Assembly (NCBI RefSeq): GCF_003789055.1
Contig: NZ_ML119082.1
Coordinates: forward strand, 62,001 to 126,000
Length of the DNA: 64,000 nucleotides
Source: Histidinibacterium lentulum
GTDB lineage: Bacteria; Pseudomonadota; Alphaproteobacteria; Rhodobacterales; Rhodobacteraceae
Direction of reading: 5' to 3'
Position 1 is the first letter of the stretch, and each line of letters starts with the position of its first letter. Made by a program: the position numbers and the translations under genes. A model generated the notes under the pieces. It saw only the letters and a list, made by a program, of their open reading frames with translations, was not told the DNA's origin and did no database searches. Positions 42,543 through 51,194 of this stretch are shown piece by piece.

Positions 42543-43943
42543 CTATTCCGCGGCCTTCGTCATCCCCGGCCAGGCGTACATGCGGTCGTAGGTCCAGTCG
42601 GGATCGTCCCAGGCGATCATCTTGCCGGGGTTCAGGAGGCCCTTGGGATCGGCCTGGCGCTTGAATTCGAGCTGGCGGGCATCGACGGACTGCCGCCCGC
42701 CCTCCTCCAGCGTGTAGCGGTGCGGGTTGAAGTTTGGCGCGCCCATCGCCTCGTGGATGCGGACGATCTCGTCGAGCCGCTCCTCGGTGGTGAACTTCAC
42801 GAGGGAGAGGCTGCCGAAGCCGACCTTGCCGTTCTGGCGCGTGACCTCGATGTGCAGCAGGACCTCGGGGCTGAATTCCTCGCGCAACCTCAACGCGCGG
42901 CCCACGGGGTCCTCGGTGCCGATGCCCACCTGCAGGTAGGTGATCGAGGGATCGACCTTGAGCGCGCGCAGCGTGGTGTGGTTCCAGCCGTATTCGAAGA
43001 TCAGGCCCGGATCCCGAGGCCAGTCGGTATGGCCCTTTCGGTAGATCACCTCGCCCGACCAGTGCGCCAGATGGGTCTCGAAGCCGGGCATGGACTGCGG
43101 CGCGACCATCAGCGCCAGCACGGTCTTTTCCGGCGTCACATGGGGTTTGACGCGCTGGAAGTAATCGTGAGCGATGGGCGGCTCGAACAGCGTCACGAGC
43201 TTCAGCAGGAGGCCGTCGCAGGAGGCGAGATCGTAGGAATAGCGCAGGGCCTCCTCGAAATCGTCGAAGGTGACGAAAAGCTCTTCCCAGTCGTAGGCGG
43301 CGGCCAGCGGGATCTCGAGTTCGGTGATGATCCCGTTGGTGCCGTAGGCATGGCTGACGCGGTGCAGGTCCTCGCCGGTGATCTCGATGATCTGGGGCTC
43401 CTCCTCCATGGTCACGACGCGCAAGCGGATGATGTTGCCCACGTCGCGCAGAGCGCCCCAGTGGACCGAGCCCACACCGCCCGATCCGCCGGCGATGAAG
43501 CCGCCGATGGTCGCGGTGGCCCAGGTGGAGGAGAACATGCGCAGCTCCTGCCCGGAATGCGCCTTCGTGGCGGCGTCGATGTCCTTCAGGAGCGCGCCGG
43601 GTTCGACCACGAGGCGGCCGGGGGAGATATCCTTGATGGCGTTCATCTGGTTCAGGTGCAGCACGCAGCCGCCGGCCAGCGGCATGGCCTGGCCGTAGTT
43701 GCCGGTGCCGGTGCCGCGGGCGGTGACGGGCACGTCGTGGGCATAGCAGACCTTCAGAACCTCGATCACCTCCGCCTCGGATTTCGGAGAGACGGCGAAA
43801 TCGGCCATGACGTGATCGAGCCGGTCCTTCAGCACCGGCGAATACCAGAAGAAATCGCGGCTGCGCGCCTTGAGGGAGGCAGGCTTGGTGTCGATGTCGA
43901 GATGGCTCAGCGCCGAGATGGCGGCCTCGATGTTCGCGGTCAT
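42543..43943 (-). CDS. FAD-linked oxidase (PCMH/GlcD-like)
   Basis: Predicted 466-residue flavoprotein with an FAD_binding_4 (PCMH) domain. VPVTARGTGTGNYGQAMPL near residue 72 and GRLVVEPGALLKDID near residue 108 form the FAD diphosphate site, and TIGGFIAGGSGGVGSVHWGALRDVG near residue 145 is the flavin-contacting loop. The C-terminal third has LNPGKMIAWD, the usual end of this oxidase group. It oxidises a C-N, C-OH or ring C-C bond; the substrate is unknown. The ATG overlaps the deaminase stop as ATGA. Confidence 0.88.
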   Translation of the reverse strand: MTANIEAAISALSHLDIDTKPASLKARSRDFFWYSPVLKDRLDHVMADFAVSPKSEAEVIEVLKVCYAHDVPVTARGTGTGNYGQAMPLAGGCVLHLNQMNAIKDISPGRLVVEPGALLKDIDAATKAHSGQELRMFSSTWATATIGGFIAGGSGGVGSVHWGALRDVGNIIRLRVVTMEEEPQIIEITGEDLHRVSHAYGTNGIITELEIPLAAAYDWEELFVTFDDFEEALRYSYDLASCDGLLLKLVTLFEPPIAHDYFQRVKPHVTPEKTVLALMVAPQSMPGFETHLAHWSGEVIYRKGHTDWPRDPGLIFEYGWNHTTLRALKVDPSITYLQVGIGTEDPVGRALRLREEFSPEVLLHIEVTRQNGKVGFGSLSLVKFTTEERLDEIVRIHEAMGAPNFNPHRYTLEEGGRQSVDARQLEFKRQADPKGLLNPGKMIAWDDPDWTYDRMYAWPGMTKAAE

Positions 43944-45205
43944 GCGGTCCTCATCAGCGGGTCGAGTTCGGAATAATCGGGCAAGGTCCGGTTGATCGCC
44001 CTGCCCTTTCGGATCACGATGCGGTCGGCCTGCGGACGCGACAGGAATTCCGACCAGCTGCGGGCGTTGCAGATCACGAGATCGGCGGGCGCGCCCGGGT
44101 CGAGCGACGGCGGCGCGAAGCCGCAGGCGACGGCGGGATTGGTGACGAATGACAGGGGCCAGTCGATGTCGGAATGGTCGAGATGGCCGATGCGGGTCGC
44201 CTCCCGCCAGACCTCGATCATGTCCATGTCGCCATAGGCATAAAAGGGATCGCGGTTGTTGTCCGAGGCGAAGCTGATGGAAATGCCGCGGGCGGCCATC
44301 TCGTGCACCAGCGTGATGCCGCGGTTGCGCGGGGTGCGGGCCGCGTGGCGGTCCTGCAGGTAGAGGTTGCACATGGGCAGGCTGACGACGTTCAGTCCCG
44401 CACGAGCCACCAGATCGAGCGTCGCCAGAGCCTCGTCCTCCGGCATGGTCGAAAGCGAGCAGAGGTGGCCCACGGTCACGGGCCGCTCGAACCCGCGGTC
44501 GATCACCGTCTGCGCGATGCTGCGCAGAGTGTTGGAGGCCGGATCCAGCGTTTCGTCCACATGGAAATCCACGTCGAGGCCCCGCGCCTCGGCGGCGGTG
44601 AAGAAGGCCTGAAGCTGCATCGGCAGTTCGTCGTTCGGATAGGTCACCATGCCGAGAACGCCGCGCAGGCTCGCCACGATGTCGGCGGTGCGCAGGAATT
44701 CGGGGGTCGTCGCATGGTCGCAGGAGACGAGGCAGGCGGCCTGAAGGTCGATCCGCCCGGCCCACTCGTCCCGGACCTCGGCGAAGACGGGCCAGGAGAT
44801 GGCATCCTGCGGCGGGTGGCTGTCGAGATGGGTGCGGATGGCGCGGGTGCCGTTGGCCCAGGCGCACCGGAGGGAGAAGTCCATCCGCGTGCGGACGTCC
44901 TCGGCGGCCCAGCGCGCGGCGGTGTCGCCCCGCACCGCCTCGATGGCGCCGTCGAAGGTGCCGTCGGGATTGGGGGTGCGCGGCCAGATATGGCTCTTGT
45001 CGAGATGGGTGTGCATGTCGACCAGCGCCGGCAGCACCATGGCGCCTTTCATGTCGAGCACAGTGTCGGCGGCGCCCGCCCCGATCGTTTCTCCCGAGAG
45101 GGTCAGGTCGATGGTCGTCATCTTGTCCGCGAGGCCCATGAGGCAGCCCGGCACGGTCAGGTTCTCCAGACGGACGGGCCCGTCCGGGATCTTCGGCAGC
45201 GGCAT
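43940..45205 (-). CDS. cytosine-deaminase-like amidohydrolase
   Basis: Predicted 421-residue TIM-barrel amidohydrolase of the CodA group. The metal ligands are in LPALVDMHTHLDKSH near residue 58, the later His in DFHVDETLDP and VGHLCSLSTM, and the Asp in FASDNNRDPFYAYGDMD. These match cytosine deaminase and related enzymes that deaminate pyrimidines, pterins or creatinine. The position after an ABC importer of the NMT1 type suggests that the imported ring is deaminated first. No cytosine permease is adjacent, so cytosine itself is less likely. Confidence 0.85.
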   Translation of the reverse strand: MPLPKIPDGPVRLENLTVPGCLMGLADKMTTIDLTLSGETIGAGAADTVLDMKGAMVLPALVDMHTHLDKSHIWPRTPNPDGTFDGAIEAVRGDTAARWAAEDVRTRMDFSLRCAWANGTRAIRTHLDSHPPQDAISWPVFAEVRDEWAGRIDLQAACLVSCDHATTPEFLRTADIVASLRGVLGMVTYPNDELPMQLQAFFTAAEARGLDVDFHVDETLDPASNTLRSIAQTVIDRGFERPVTVGHLCSLSTMPEDEALATLDLVARAGLNVVSLPMCNLYLQDRHAARTPRNRGITLVHEMAARGISISFASDNNRDPFYAYGDMDMIEVWREATRIGHLDHSDIDWPLSFVTNPAVACGFAPPSLDPGAPADLVICNARSWSEFLSRPQADRIVIRKGRAINRTLPDYSELDPLMRTA

Positions 45206-45209
45206 TCGG

Positions 45210-46085
45210 TTATTCTCTTTTCAGGGCACTCTCATGCCATTTCCGAAGGGCGAGATGGGCGATCAGCGAGGTTGTCGCAAAGATGATCACGCCCGTGAGC
45301 GCGATCAGAAACAGCGCCGCGAACATCCGCGGGATCTGCAGCCGGTAGCCCGCCTCGAGGATGCGGAAGGCGAGACCCGACCCGATGCCGCCCGTGCCCG
45401 CCACATATTCCGCGACGACGGCGCCGATCAGCGCGAGGCCCCCTGCGATCTTGAGCCCGCCGAGGAAATAGGGCAGCGCCGAGGGGATCTGCAGGTAGCG
45501 CAATCGCTGCCAGCGGTTCGCGCGGTAGATCGTCATGAGATCGCTCAGGTTGTGATCGGCCGACTTCAGACCCAGCGTCGTGTTGGCGAGGATCGGGAAG
45601 AAGGCCACGATCCACGCGCACATCAAGAGGCCCACGAGCCGGCTTTCGACATAGATGAAGATCAGCGGCGCGATGGCCACGATGGGCGTCACCTGCAGGA
45701 TCACGGCGAAGGGCGAGAAGGACATCTCGGCGAAGCGCGAGAGCGAAAAGATGATGGCGAGCCCCACGCCGCCGATCACGGCGACGGCAAGGGCCATGCC
45801 GGTGATCTGGAGCGTCACCAGGAGAGACTGGGAGAGCGTGCCCCAGTCCTCGAACAGCGTCCGCATGACCAGGCCCGGCCGGGGCAGGATGTAGGGCTCG
45901 ATCCCGTTCCACACCACGATCCGGTCCCAGTACCAGATCGCAATGGCCATGACCGTGATCGGGATGACCCACTGTGCGATGGCCTCCACCCGTTTCTTGC
46001 GGGCGCGGCGTTCCTCGTCGGCGTCGTACATGGGACCTGAGCCGGTCTCGGCGCGGGTGGAGGCTGAGGTTTCGGAGACGGTCAT
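45210..46085 (-). CDS. ABC transporter permease (SsuC/ThiX type)
   Basis: Predicted 291-residue inner-membrane permease of the nitrate/sulfonate/taurine/thiamine-precursor class. An unusual polar N-terminus of about 35 residues (EERRARKKRVEAIAQ) precedes six helices. The EAA-like loop IYRANRWQRLRYLQIPSALPYFLGGLKIA near residue 195 contacts the ATPase. The start at 46085 overlaps the ATPase stop by 4 bases. It lies 4 bases upstream of the deaminase. Confidence 0.9.
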   Translation of the reverse strand: MTVSETSASTRAETGSGPMYDADEERRARKKRVEAIAQWVIPITVMAIAIWYWDRIVVWNGIEPYILPRPGLVMRTLFEDWGTLSQSLLVTLQITGMALAVAVIGGVGLAIIFSLSRFAEMSFSPFAVILQVTPIVAIAPLIFIYVESRLVGLLMCAWIVAFFPILANTTLGLKSADHNLSDLMTIYRANRWQRLRYLQIPSALPYFLGGLKIAGGLALIGAVVAEYVAGTGGIGSGLAFRILEAGYRLQIPRMFAALFLIALTGVIIFATTSLIAHLALRKWHESALKRE

Positions 46086-46870
46086 TCGGCGGCCTCTCTG
46101 GTGTACAGGGTGCCTTGCAGGGCGTCGGAGGTCTGACGCGCAATGCGGCCGTATTCGGGAGCGGTGCGCCACGCGATGCCGCGCGGATAGGGCTCGTCCA
46201 CGACGATCTCCTGCACCACGCGTCCGGGCCGGGCGGCCATCACGAGGATGCGGTCGCTGAGGAACACGCTTTCGAAGACGGAGTGGGTGACGAAGATCAC
46301 CGTCGCGCCGATCTGTGCCTTGAGCTCCAGCAGGTCGTCGTTGAGCTTCTGGCGGGTGATCTCGTCGAGCGCGGCGAACGGCTCGTCCATCAGGATCAGG
46401 CGGGGGTTCGTGACCAGCGCGCGGGCGATGGAAACGCGCATCTTCATGCCACCCGAAAGCTCCCTCGGGTAGGCGTTCCCGAATTTCTCGAGCCCGACCA
46501 TGGCGAGGGCTTCCTCGATCCTGTCCCGGACCGACCGGTAGCTGTGGCCCCGCAGGCGGAACGGCAGCCAGACATTCTTGGCCACCGTCGCCCATGGCAT
46601 CAGCGTGGGTTCCTGGAACACCACGCCGAGGTCGTCGGCCCCCTGCCCGCCTTCCCACTCGATGCGGCCGACCGTGGGCGGCATGAGCCCCGCGATCAGC
46701 CGCAGCGCCGTGGACTTGCCGCAGCCCGACGGCCCGAGAAGCGAGATGAAGTCGCCCTCGTTGACTGTCAGGGACATCCGGCGCAGCGCCACCACCTCCC
46801 CGCCGAAGGTCTTGTCGACCTCCCGCATGTGCAGGATCGGCGCGCGTTCGGCCAGGCGGGCGACCCTCAT
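46082..46870 (-). CDS. ABC transporter ATP-binding protein (SsuB/ThiZ type)
   Basis: Predicted 262-residue ATPase. Walker [10 protein letters not shown] near residue 46, signature LSGGMKMRVSIARA near residue 139, Walker B LILMDEPFAALDE and the switch His in FVTHSVFESVFLSD are intact. The methionine-rich signature (GGMKMRV) is common in SsuB-type ATPases. It works with the permease that overlaps it and the binding protein encoded 7 bases upstream. Confidence 0.91.
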   Translation of the reverse strand: MRVARLAERAPILHMREVDKTFGGEVVALRRMSLTVNEGDFISLLGPSGCGKSTALRLIAGLMPPTVGRIEWEGGQGADDLGVVFQEPTLMPWATVAKNVWLPFRLRGHSYRSVRDRIEEALAMVGLEKFGNAYPRELSGGMKMRVSIARALVTNPRLILMDEPFAALDEITRQKLNDDLLELKAQIGATVIFVTHSVFESVFLSDRILVMAARPGRVVQEIVVDEPYPRGIAWRTAPEYGRIARQTSDALQGTLYTREAAE

Positions 46871-46877
46871 TCCGGCG

Positions 46878-47885
46878 TCATTCCGGCCGCAGGTCGAGGC
46901 CGACGCCCTGGTTGATGAACTGGGTCGTGTAGGCCCGGGTGTAGTCGAGCCCTTCGGGAAGCACGCCCGCCTCGACCATGGAGGTGTAGAACTCCTCCAT
47001 CCGGGCGTCGGTCATGGCGCCGATGCCGAGCTCCAGCGTGTCGCCCGAATCGACGATGCCGTTCTCGATCATTGCGGCGATGGCGAAGTCGATCTTGTCC
47101 TGGGTCATGTCCGGATTGTCGCTGAGGATCAGCTCGTTCGCGGCCGAGTTGTCGCCGTAGAGGTAGTTGTACCAGCCAAGAATCGAGCCGTTCACGAAGC
47201 ATTCCACGACCTCGGGGCTCTCCTCCACTGTCTGGCGCAGGGTCTGGATCGTGGTCGAATAGGGGGAGTGGCCCGCGTCGGCGATCAGCCAGACGTCGGG
47301 TTTCCACCCGGTTTCCAGTTCCACAGCATAGGGTTCGGAGGACAGGTAGCCCTGCATCGCGCTGTCCTCGTTCACGATGAAGGGCGCGGCGTTGAACGTG
47401 TACGGTTGCCGCTGCTCGTCGGTGAAGCCGTAGGCCGCTTTCATCCAGTCATAGTAGGTGGCGGCGTCCTGGACGATCATCGTCAGCTCTTTCATGCCTT
47501 CGAAGCTGTCGACACGGCCGGGATGGGTCAGCAGAACCTGCGGGCCCTTCTGGAAGGAGGCGGCCACGTCGATCAGCGGCAGGTCCTCCTGCACGGCGAA
47601 CATCGCGCTGAGCGTGCCGCCCATGTAGAAGTCGATGCGACCCGCGAGCAGCAGCGCCTGGTTGTTCACCTGCGGTCCGCCCGGGAGGATCGTGACGTCG
47701 AGACCGCATTCGGCATAGGTGCCGTTGGCAACCGACTGGTAGAAACCGCCGTGCTCGGCCTGGGCGACCCAGTTGGTGCCGAAGGTCACCTCGGTCAGGT
47801 CCTGTGCGAAGGCGGGAGCGGCGGCCGCCGGAAGGGCGGCGAGGATCGTCGCGCAACGGGCAGCGCGCATCGAGACGAGGTTCAT
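46878..47885 (-). CDS. NMT1/ThiY-type substrate-binding protein
   Basis: Predicted 335-residue periplasmic binding protein. A signal peptide (about residues 1-27, ending AAPAFAQ) precedes EVTFGTNWVAQAEHGGFYQSVANGTYAECGLDVTILPGGP, the typical start of NMT1-domain proteins that bind pyrimidine thiamine precursors, sulfonates and similar small molecules. ThiY binds N-formyl-4-amino-5-aminomethyl-2-methylpyrimidine, but specificity cannot be read here. It is the first gene of the operon, with GGAG before the ATG and a divergent Rid gene upstream. Confidence 0.88.
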   Translation of the reverse strand: MNLVSMRAARCATILAALPAAAAPAFAQDLTEVTFGTNWVAQAEHGGFYQSVANGTYAECGLDVTILPGGPQVNNQALLLAGRIDFYMGGTLSAMFAVQEDLPLIDVAASFQKGPQVLLTHPGRVDSFEGMKELTMIVQDAATYYDWMKAAYGFTDEQRQPYTFNAAPFIVNEDSAMQGYLSSEPYAVELETGWKPDVWLIADAGHSPYSTTIQTLRQTVEESPEVVECFVNGSILGWYNYLYGDNSAANELILSDNPDMTQDKIDFAIAAMIENGIVDSGDTLELGIGAMTDARMEEFYTSMVEAGVLPEGLDYTRAYTTQFINQGVGLDLRPE

Positions 47886-47926
47886 GGGTGGATCTCCTGA
47901 CAAACTGACCGGATTGTCGCGTGAAC

Positions 47927-47941
47927 TTCCCGGGATGGGAA
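47927..47941. promoter_or_regulatory. small inverted repeat upstream of the ABC/deaminase operon
   Basis: TTCCC-GGGAT-GGGAA is a 5-bp palindrome, flanked by further weakly paired CGCG blocks, in the 231-base space between the binding-protein gene and the divergent Rid gene. It could be an operator for the divergent pair. No TPP riboswitch motif is seen here. Confidence 0.3.
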
Positions 47942-48116
47942 ATCTCGCGCGGGGATTGCTGCGGCTGCACGGATGATCGCACAGAAAAGCGCCGGAACCA
48001 AAGCATGAATGCCGCGTTCCTGTGCGCTCTGCGGGTCCGCGAGGTCGCACGCGCCGCGCGCTCTGGACGGGGCGTCCGGCCGGTGGGACAGAATGGCGCG
48101 GCCAAGGGAGACGACC

Positions 48117-48506
48117 ATGCTGACCCGCGTGACCTGCGACCGCATCCACCCGTCCTTCGGCGCCTATGCGCAGGGCATCTCGGTACCCGCCGGGGCGCGG
48201 CTCGTGATGACCTCGGGCCAGCTCGGCATCGCTCCGGACGGCTCGGTGCCGGGCTCGGTCTACGACCAGGCGGGACTGTGCCTCGCCAACGCGCTCGCCA
48301 TCGTCGAGGCGGCCGGCCTCGGGATCGCGAACGTGGTCCGGCTGAACACCTTCGTCACCGACCGCGCCCACATGGCCGAGTACATGCGCGCCCGGGACGA
48401 CTGGCTGGCCGGATCGGACCACCTGCCGGCCTCGACTCTCGTCATCGTCTCGGGCTTCACGAGGCCCGAGTTCCTCGTCGAGGTCGAGATGACCGCCGCG
48501 GGCTGA
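48117..48506 (+). CDS. Rid family (RidA/RutC-like) protein
   Basis: Predicted 129-residue YjgF/Rid protein. FGAYAQGISVPAGARLVMTSGQLGIAPDG and the C-terminal block RPEFLVEVEMTAAG match the family. Rid enzymes hydrolyse reactive enamines or imines, and RutC-like members act in pyrimidine breakdown, cleaving aminoacrylate-type products. It is divergent from the heterocycle operon and is probably co-regulated with it. The ATG has GGGAG 7 bases upstream; an in-frame start at 48009 would add residues not seen in the family. Confidence 0.88.
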   Translation: MLTRVTCDRIHPSFGAYAQGISVPAGARLVMTSGQLGIAPDGSVPGSVYDQAGLCLANALAIVEAAGLGIANVVRLNTFVTDRAHMAEYMRARDDWLAGSDHLPASTLVIVSGFTRPEFLVEVEMTAAG

Positions 48507-48673
48507 CCGCTCCCACCGGGTCCCGCCCCGCATCGGCGCAATCCGTCCCCTGCCCGCCACCGTTCGGGGAACGCGGGAGCAAGTCGCCCCCGTGCGCGCC
48601 TCTTGCGGCCCCGGCACAGGCGCCAGGCATTTCGCCTTGTGGCCCGGTCGCAGGCGCGGTTATACCCGTCGGC

Positions 48674-48763
48674 GGAGACGTGGCCGAGTGGTCGAAGGCG
48701 CTCCCCTGCTAAGGGAGTAGGCGGGAAACCGTCTCGAGGGTTCGAATCCCTTCGTCTCCGCCA
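48674..48763 (+). tRNA. tRNA-Ser (GCT)
   Basis: A 90-base class II tRNA. The acceptor GGAGACG pairs with CGTCTCC, the discriminator is G and CCA is encoded. The anticodon loop CTGCTAA gives GCU, which reads AGC/AGU serine codons. A long variable arm (about GTAGGCGGGAAACCGTCTC) and the T loop TTCGAAT are present. Confidence 0.97.
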
Positions 48764-49150
48764 CTTCTGTCACACAGGGCGCCGTGTCCATGCCTGAGAC
48801 CGTGATCTCGGGTGGATCATGTCGGCACCGGTTCGCGGGTTGGGCCGCTGCTGCACCGCCCCGTCACGGACGAAACCGGCGTTCTCGCGCTCCGTGAGGT
48901 GGGATTGGAGCGCGTCGTTCCGGACCATCATGGCGATGCCTCGGGCGCTCGGTTCCGCGTGGGTCACGTCGCGGCCGCCTTGCCCGATGGTGCCCTGCCC
49001 TGCAGGACCCAGATGGTGGGGACCACCTGGGGCGGAGAACGGACGGGGACGGCATGGCGGAACCGGGCGGGCAGCAGCAGGGCAAGGCGAAGACCGCTGC
49101 CAGAGCGACATTCACCCGATCCGGTTCATCGATCCGCCGAAGGTCCGCGG
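48764..49150. other. intergenic stretch with no supported gene
   Basis: About 390 bases between tRNA-Ser and the LacI remnant. Several open frames cross it on both strands, but none has a ribosome site or a recognisable protein motif. It may be decayed sequence of the same former gene. Confidence 0.5.
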
Positions 49151-49357
49151 GTCGACATGCCCGGGCCACTGGCGATCATCGGCTACGACAACGGGCCTGC
49201 GGCGGGCTATCCGATGATCTGCCTCTCGAGCATCGAACGGCACGGCGACCAGCTCGGGCGCCGCGCCGCAGAAGCGTTGCTGTCGCGCATTGGCGGAGGC
49301 CGTGCAGCCGATCATGGCATGTTGAGACCGGACCTTGTCCTGCGCGCGAGCACCTGA
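49151..49357 (+). pseudogene. C-terminal remnant of a LacI-family regulator
   Basis: A 68-codon stretch from MPGPLAIIGYDNGPAAGYP through CLSSIERHGDQLGRRAAEALLSRI to RPDLVLRAST reads as the last part of a LacI/PurR sugar-binding domain, where the D-x-A-I-I-G-Y-D-N and the final LRPxLVxRxST are highly conserved. The DNA-binding and N-terminal lobes are missing and the sequence in front is unrelated, so this is a broken gene. It sits next to the GntR regulator of the sugar-acid cluster and may be the relic of an earlier regulator. Confidence 0.65.
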
Positions 49358-49475
49358 CCAGCCTTGGCGTGACCGGTTGGCCGGCTTCCCGGCTGCCGCT
49401 ACGGGATGGCCGGATCTGCGGGCACCCGGTCCGCACGGCGAGCAACTAGGGCTTGGACACGCGGATCATCGCAAC

Positions 49476-49492
49476 TATCAGTTTGTCTGATA
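49476..49492. promoter_or_regulatory. GntR-type operator upstream of the regulator gene
   Basis: TATCAG-TTTGT-CTGATA is a perfect 6-bp inverted repeat, 14 bases before the GntR start. A related site (12 of 15 positions) lies at 51123-51137, so the regulator probably binds both. Confidence 0.6.
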
Positions 49493-49505
49493 AAGCTGTG
49501 CGAAG

Positions 49506-50300
49506 ATGATGCGAACCGGAACCAACATCAAGTCTGAGCTCTCGGGGCGGATCGAGGTTCGCGGCATTCTCGGGGGCGCCGTCAACGAGCTCGGAGCCCG
49601 CATCGTGAGCGGAGAATGGCCCGAGGGAGGGGTGATCTCGCGCGAAGCGGACCTCGTCGAGGAGATGAAGGTCAGCCGTTCCGTCGTGCGTGAGGCGGTG
49701 CGCATACTGTCGGCCAAGGGGATGCTGCGCTCGCGCACCTCGGACGGAACGCGCGTTCAGCCGAGAGCCGCCTGGCGGCTGCTCGATCCCGACGTCATGG
49801 AATGGCGCATCCGGGCGGGCGACCGGAAGGGCCTGCTTCAGGATCTGCTGCGTCTGCGGCTGGTCATCGAGCCGGGGGTCGCCTATGCCGCGACGCTGGA
49901 GGCGACGGAGGCCGCACGCGCCCGGATGTCGGAGGCCTGGGCCGCGAAGCGGGAAGTCTTCGCGGATTCGGATCTTCCGCGCGATCTCAGGCGCCGGCGC
50001 TTCATCGAGACCGACCTCGATTTTCATCGGGCGTTGATCGGGGCCGTGCGGTCGCAGCTTCTCGACCAGCTGTTCTCCGTCATCGAGGCCGCGCTGGAGT
50101 TGCTGATCGATCTGCAGATGCGCGCGCGTGGGTATACCAGCGACATGATCGGGATGGATGAGAGCCAGGCGATGCACGAGGCGGTCTTCGACGCCTTCAT
50201 TGCCCGGGACGCCGAAGGCGCGGAGCGGGCCATGCGGCGGCTCATCCAGCGCGCGATCGACGACGCCCACGACGGGTTCGCGTTGCTCCGGGAGGACTGA
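49506..50300 (+). CDS. GntR/FadR-family regulator with FCD domain
   Basis: Predicted 264-residue regulator. The winged helix (about residues 22-90) has GGVISREADLVEEMKVSRSVVREAVRILSAKGMLRSR, and the FCD effector domain (about 105-255) has ETDLDFHRALIGAV with metal-binding Asp and His. Members such as DgoR and LldR respond to sugar acids or other carboxylates. It is convergent with the SDR gene and next to a galactonate dehydratase cluster, so galactonate or a related acid is the likely effector. Confidence 0.88.
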   Translation: MMRTGTNIKSELSGRIEVRGILGGAVNELGARIVSGEWPEGGVISREADLVEEMKVSRSVVREAVRILSAKGMLRSRTSDGTRVQPRAAWRLLDPDVMEWRIRAGDRKGLLQDLLRLRLVIEPGVAYAATLEATEAARARMSEAWAAKREVFADSDLPRDLRRRRFIETDLDFHRALIGAVRSQLLDQLFSVIEAALELLIDLQMRARGYTSDMIGMDESQAMHEAVFDAFIARDAEGAERAMRRLIQRAIDDAHDGFALLRED

Positions 50301-50313
50301 CGGGCGCCCCGGC

Positions 50314-51090
50314 TCACTCGTACATCCTGATCGACACGCCGCCGTCGATGACCACGTTCTCTCCGATCATGAACCGCGCCTCATGGCTGGCCAGAAGCGC
50401 CGCGATCGCAGCGATCTCGTCGGGGTAGCAGAGGCGGCCCACGGGCTGTTTCGCCTCTGTCTCCGCCCGGGCGCGAACCGGGTCCTCCGCCCTGGCGAAC
50501 TCGGCCTCCGCGAGAGCGGTATCGGTATAGCCGGGCGAGATCGCGTTGATAGCGATACCGGCAGACGCGTATTCCAGCGCCAGCGCCCGCGTGAGCCCGA
50601 GCAGCCCGTGCTTTGCCACCGGGTAAGGGAAGGTGCCCGGAATCACCGAGAAACTGTGGTTCGAGATGATGTTTATGATGGCGCCGTCGCCTGCGGCGAC
50701 CATCGCCGGGAGCACCGCCCGACAACAGATCCAGGCCCCGTCCAGATCCACCGCGAAACAGCGTCGCCAGTCCTCGTCCGTCAGGTCGAGCGGCCTGTGA
50801 AACACGTTGATCCCGGCATTGTTCACGAGGACCGAAGCGTGGCCGAACCGCCGTTCGGTGGCCGCCGCCATGCGCGCGACGCTGTCGGGGTCCGAGACAT
50901 CTGTGGCGACGAAACATGTCTCGGCGCCGGTCTCCTCGGCGATCTCCCCGGCGGCCTTGTCCCCGGTCTCGCGGTCCAGTTCCGCGATCACCACCCGCGC
51001 TCCCTCCTGTGCAAAACGGCGGGCGATCGCCCGTCCGATCCCCTGCCCCGCCCCCGTGACGATGGCTGTCTGCCGCTCCAGTCGGCGCAT
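50314..51090 (-). CDS. SDR-family oxidoreductase, probable sugar dehydrogenase
   Basis: Predicted 258-residue classical short-chain dehydrogenase. The dinucleotide loop TGAGQGIG (residues 12-19), NNAG near residue 90, the catalytic Ser and Tyr/Lys in YPVAK near residue 155 are in place. An Asp after strand 2 (ELDRET) favours NAD. In this context it should oxidise an aldose such as D-galactose to its lactone, the first step before galactonate dehydratase. It is divergent from the binding-protein gene and convergent with the GntR gene. Confidence 0.85.
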   Translation of the reverse strand: MRRLERQTAIVTGAGQGIGRAIARRFAQEGARVVIAELDRETGDKAAGEIAEETGAETCFVATDVSDPDSVARMAAATERRFGHASVLVNNAGINVFHRPLDLTDEDWRRCFAVDLDGAWICCRAVLPAMVAAGDGAIINIISNHSFSVIPGTFPYPVAKHGLLGLTRALALEYASAGIAINAISPGYTDTALAEAEFARAEDPVRARAETEAKQPVGRLCYPDEIAAIAALLASHEARFMIGENVVIDGGVSIRMYE

Positions 51091-51122
51091 GTGGTTCTCC
51101 CTCTCGTCAGCCGGTTGACTTA

Positions 51123-51137
51123 ATAAGATAAACAGAT
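51123..51137. promoter_or_regulatory. second GntR-type operator in SDR/transporter promoter
   Basis: On the minus strand the sequence ATCTGTTTATCTTAT matches ATCAGTTTGTCTGAT of the site at 49476-49492 at 12 of 15 positions. It lies in the 104-base divergent region between the SDR and binding-protein genes, so one regulator can control both arms. Confidence 0.5.
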
Positions 51138-51194
51138 GATCAACGTCAGGCCAGCCTGCCCGAGGAGGGGCACAGGCACCATAGGGAGGACACC

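Noticed and set aside
47886-48116. TPP riboswitch upstream of the ThiY-like operon
   Set aside because: The conserved CUGAGA and ACCUGA-type blocks of the THI element are not seen on the minus strand.
48674-48763. tRNA-Ser as an integration site of a mobile element
   Set aside because: No second copy of the tRNA 3' end and no integrase gene are visible in the window.
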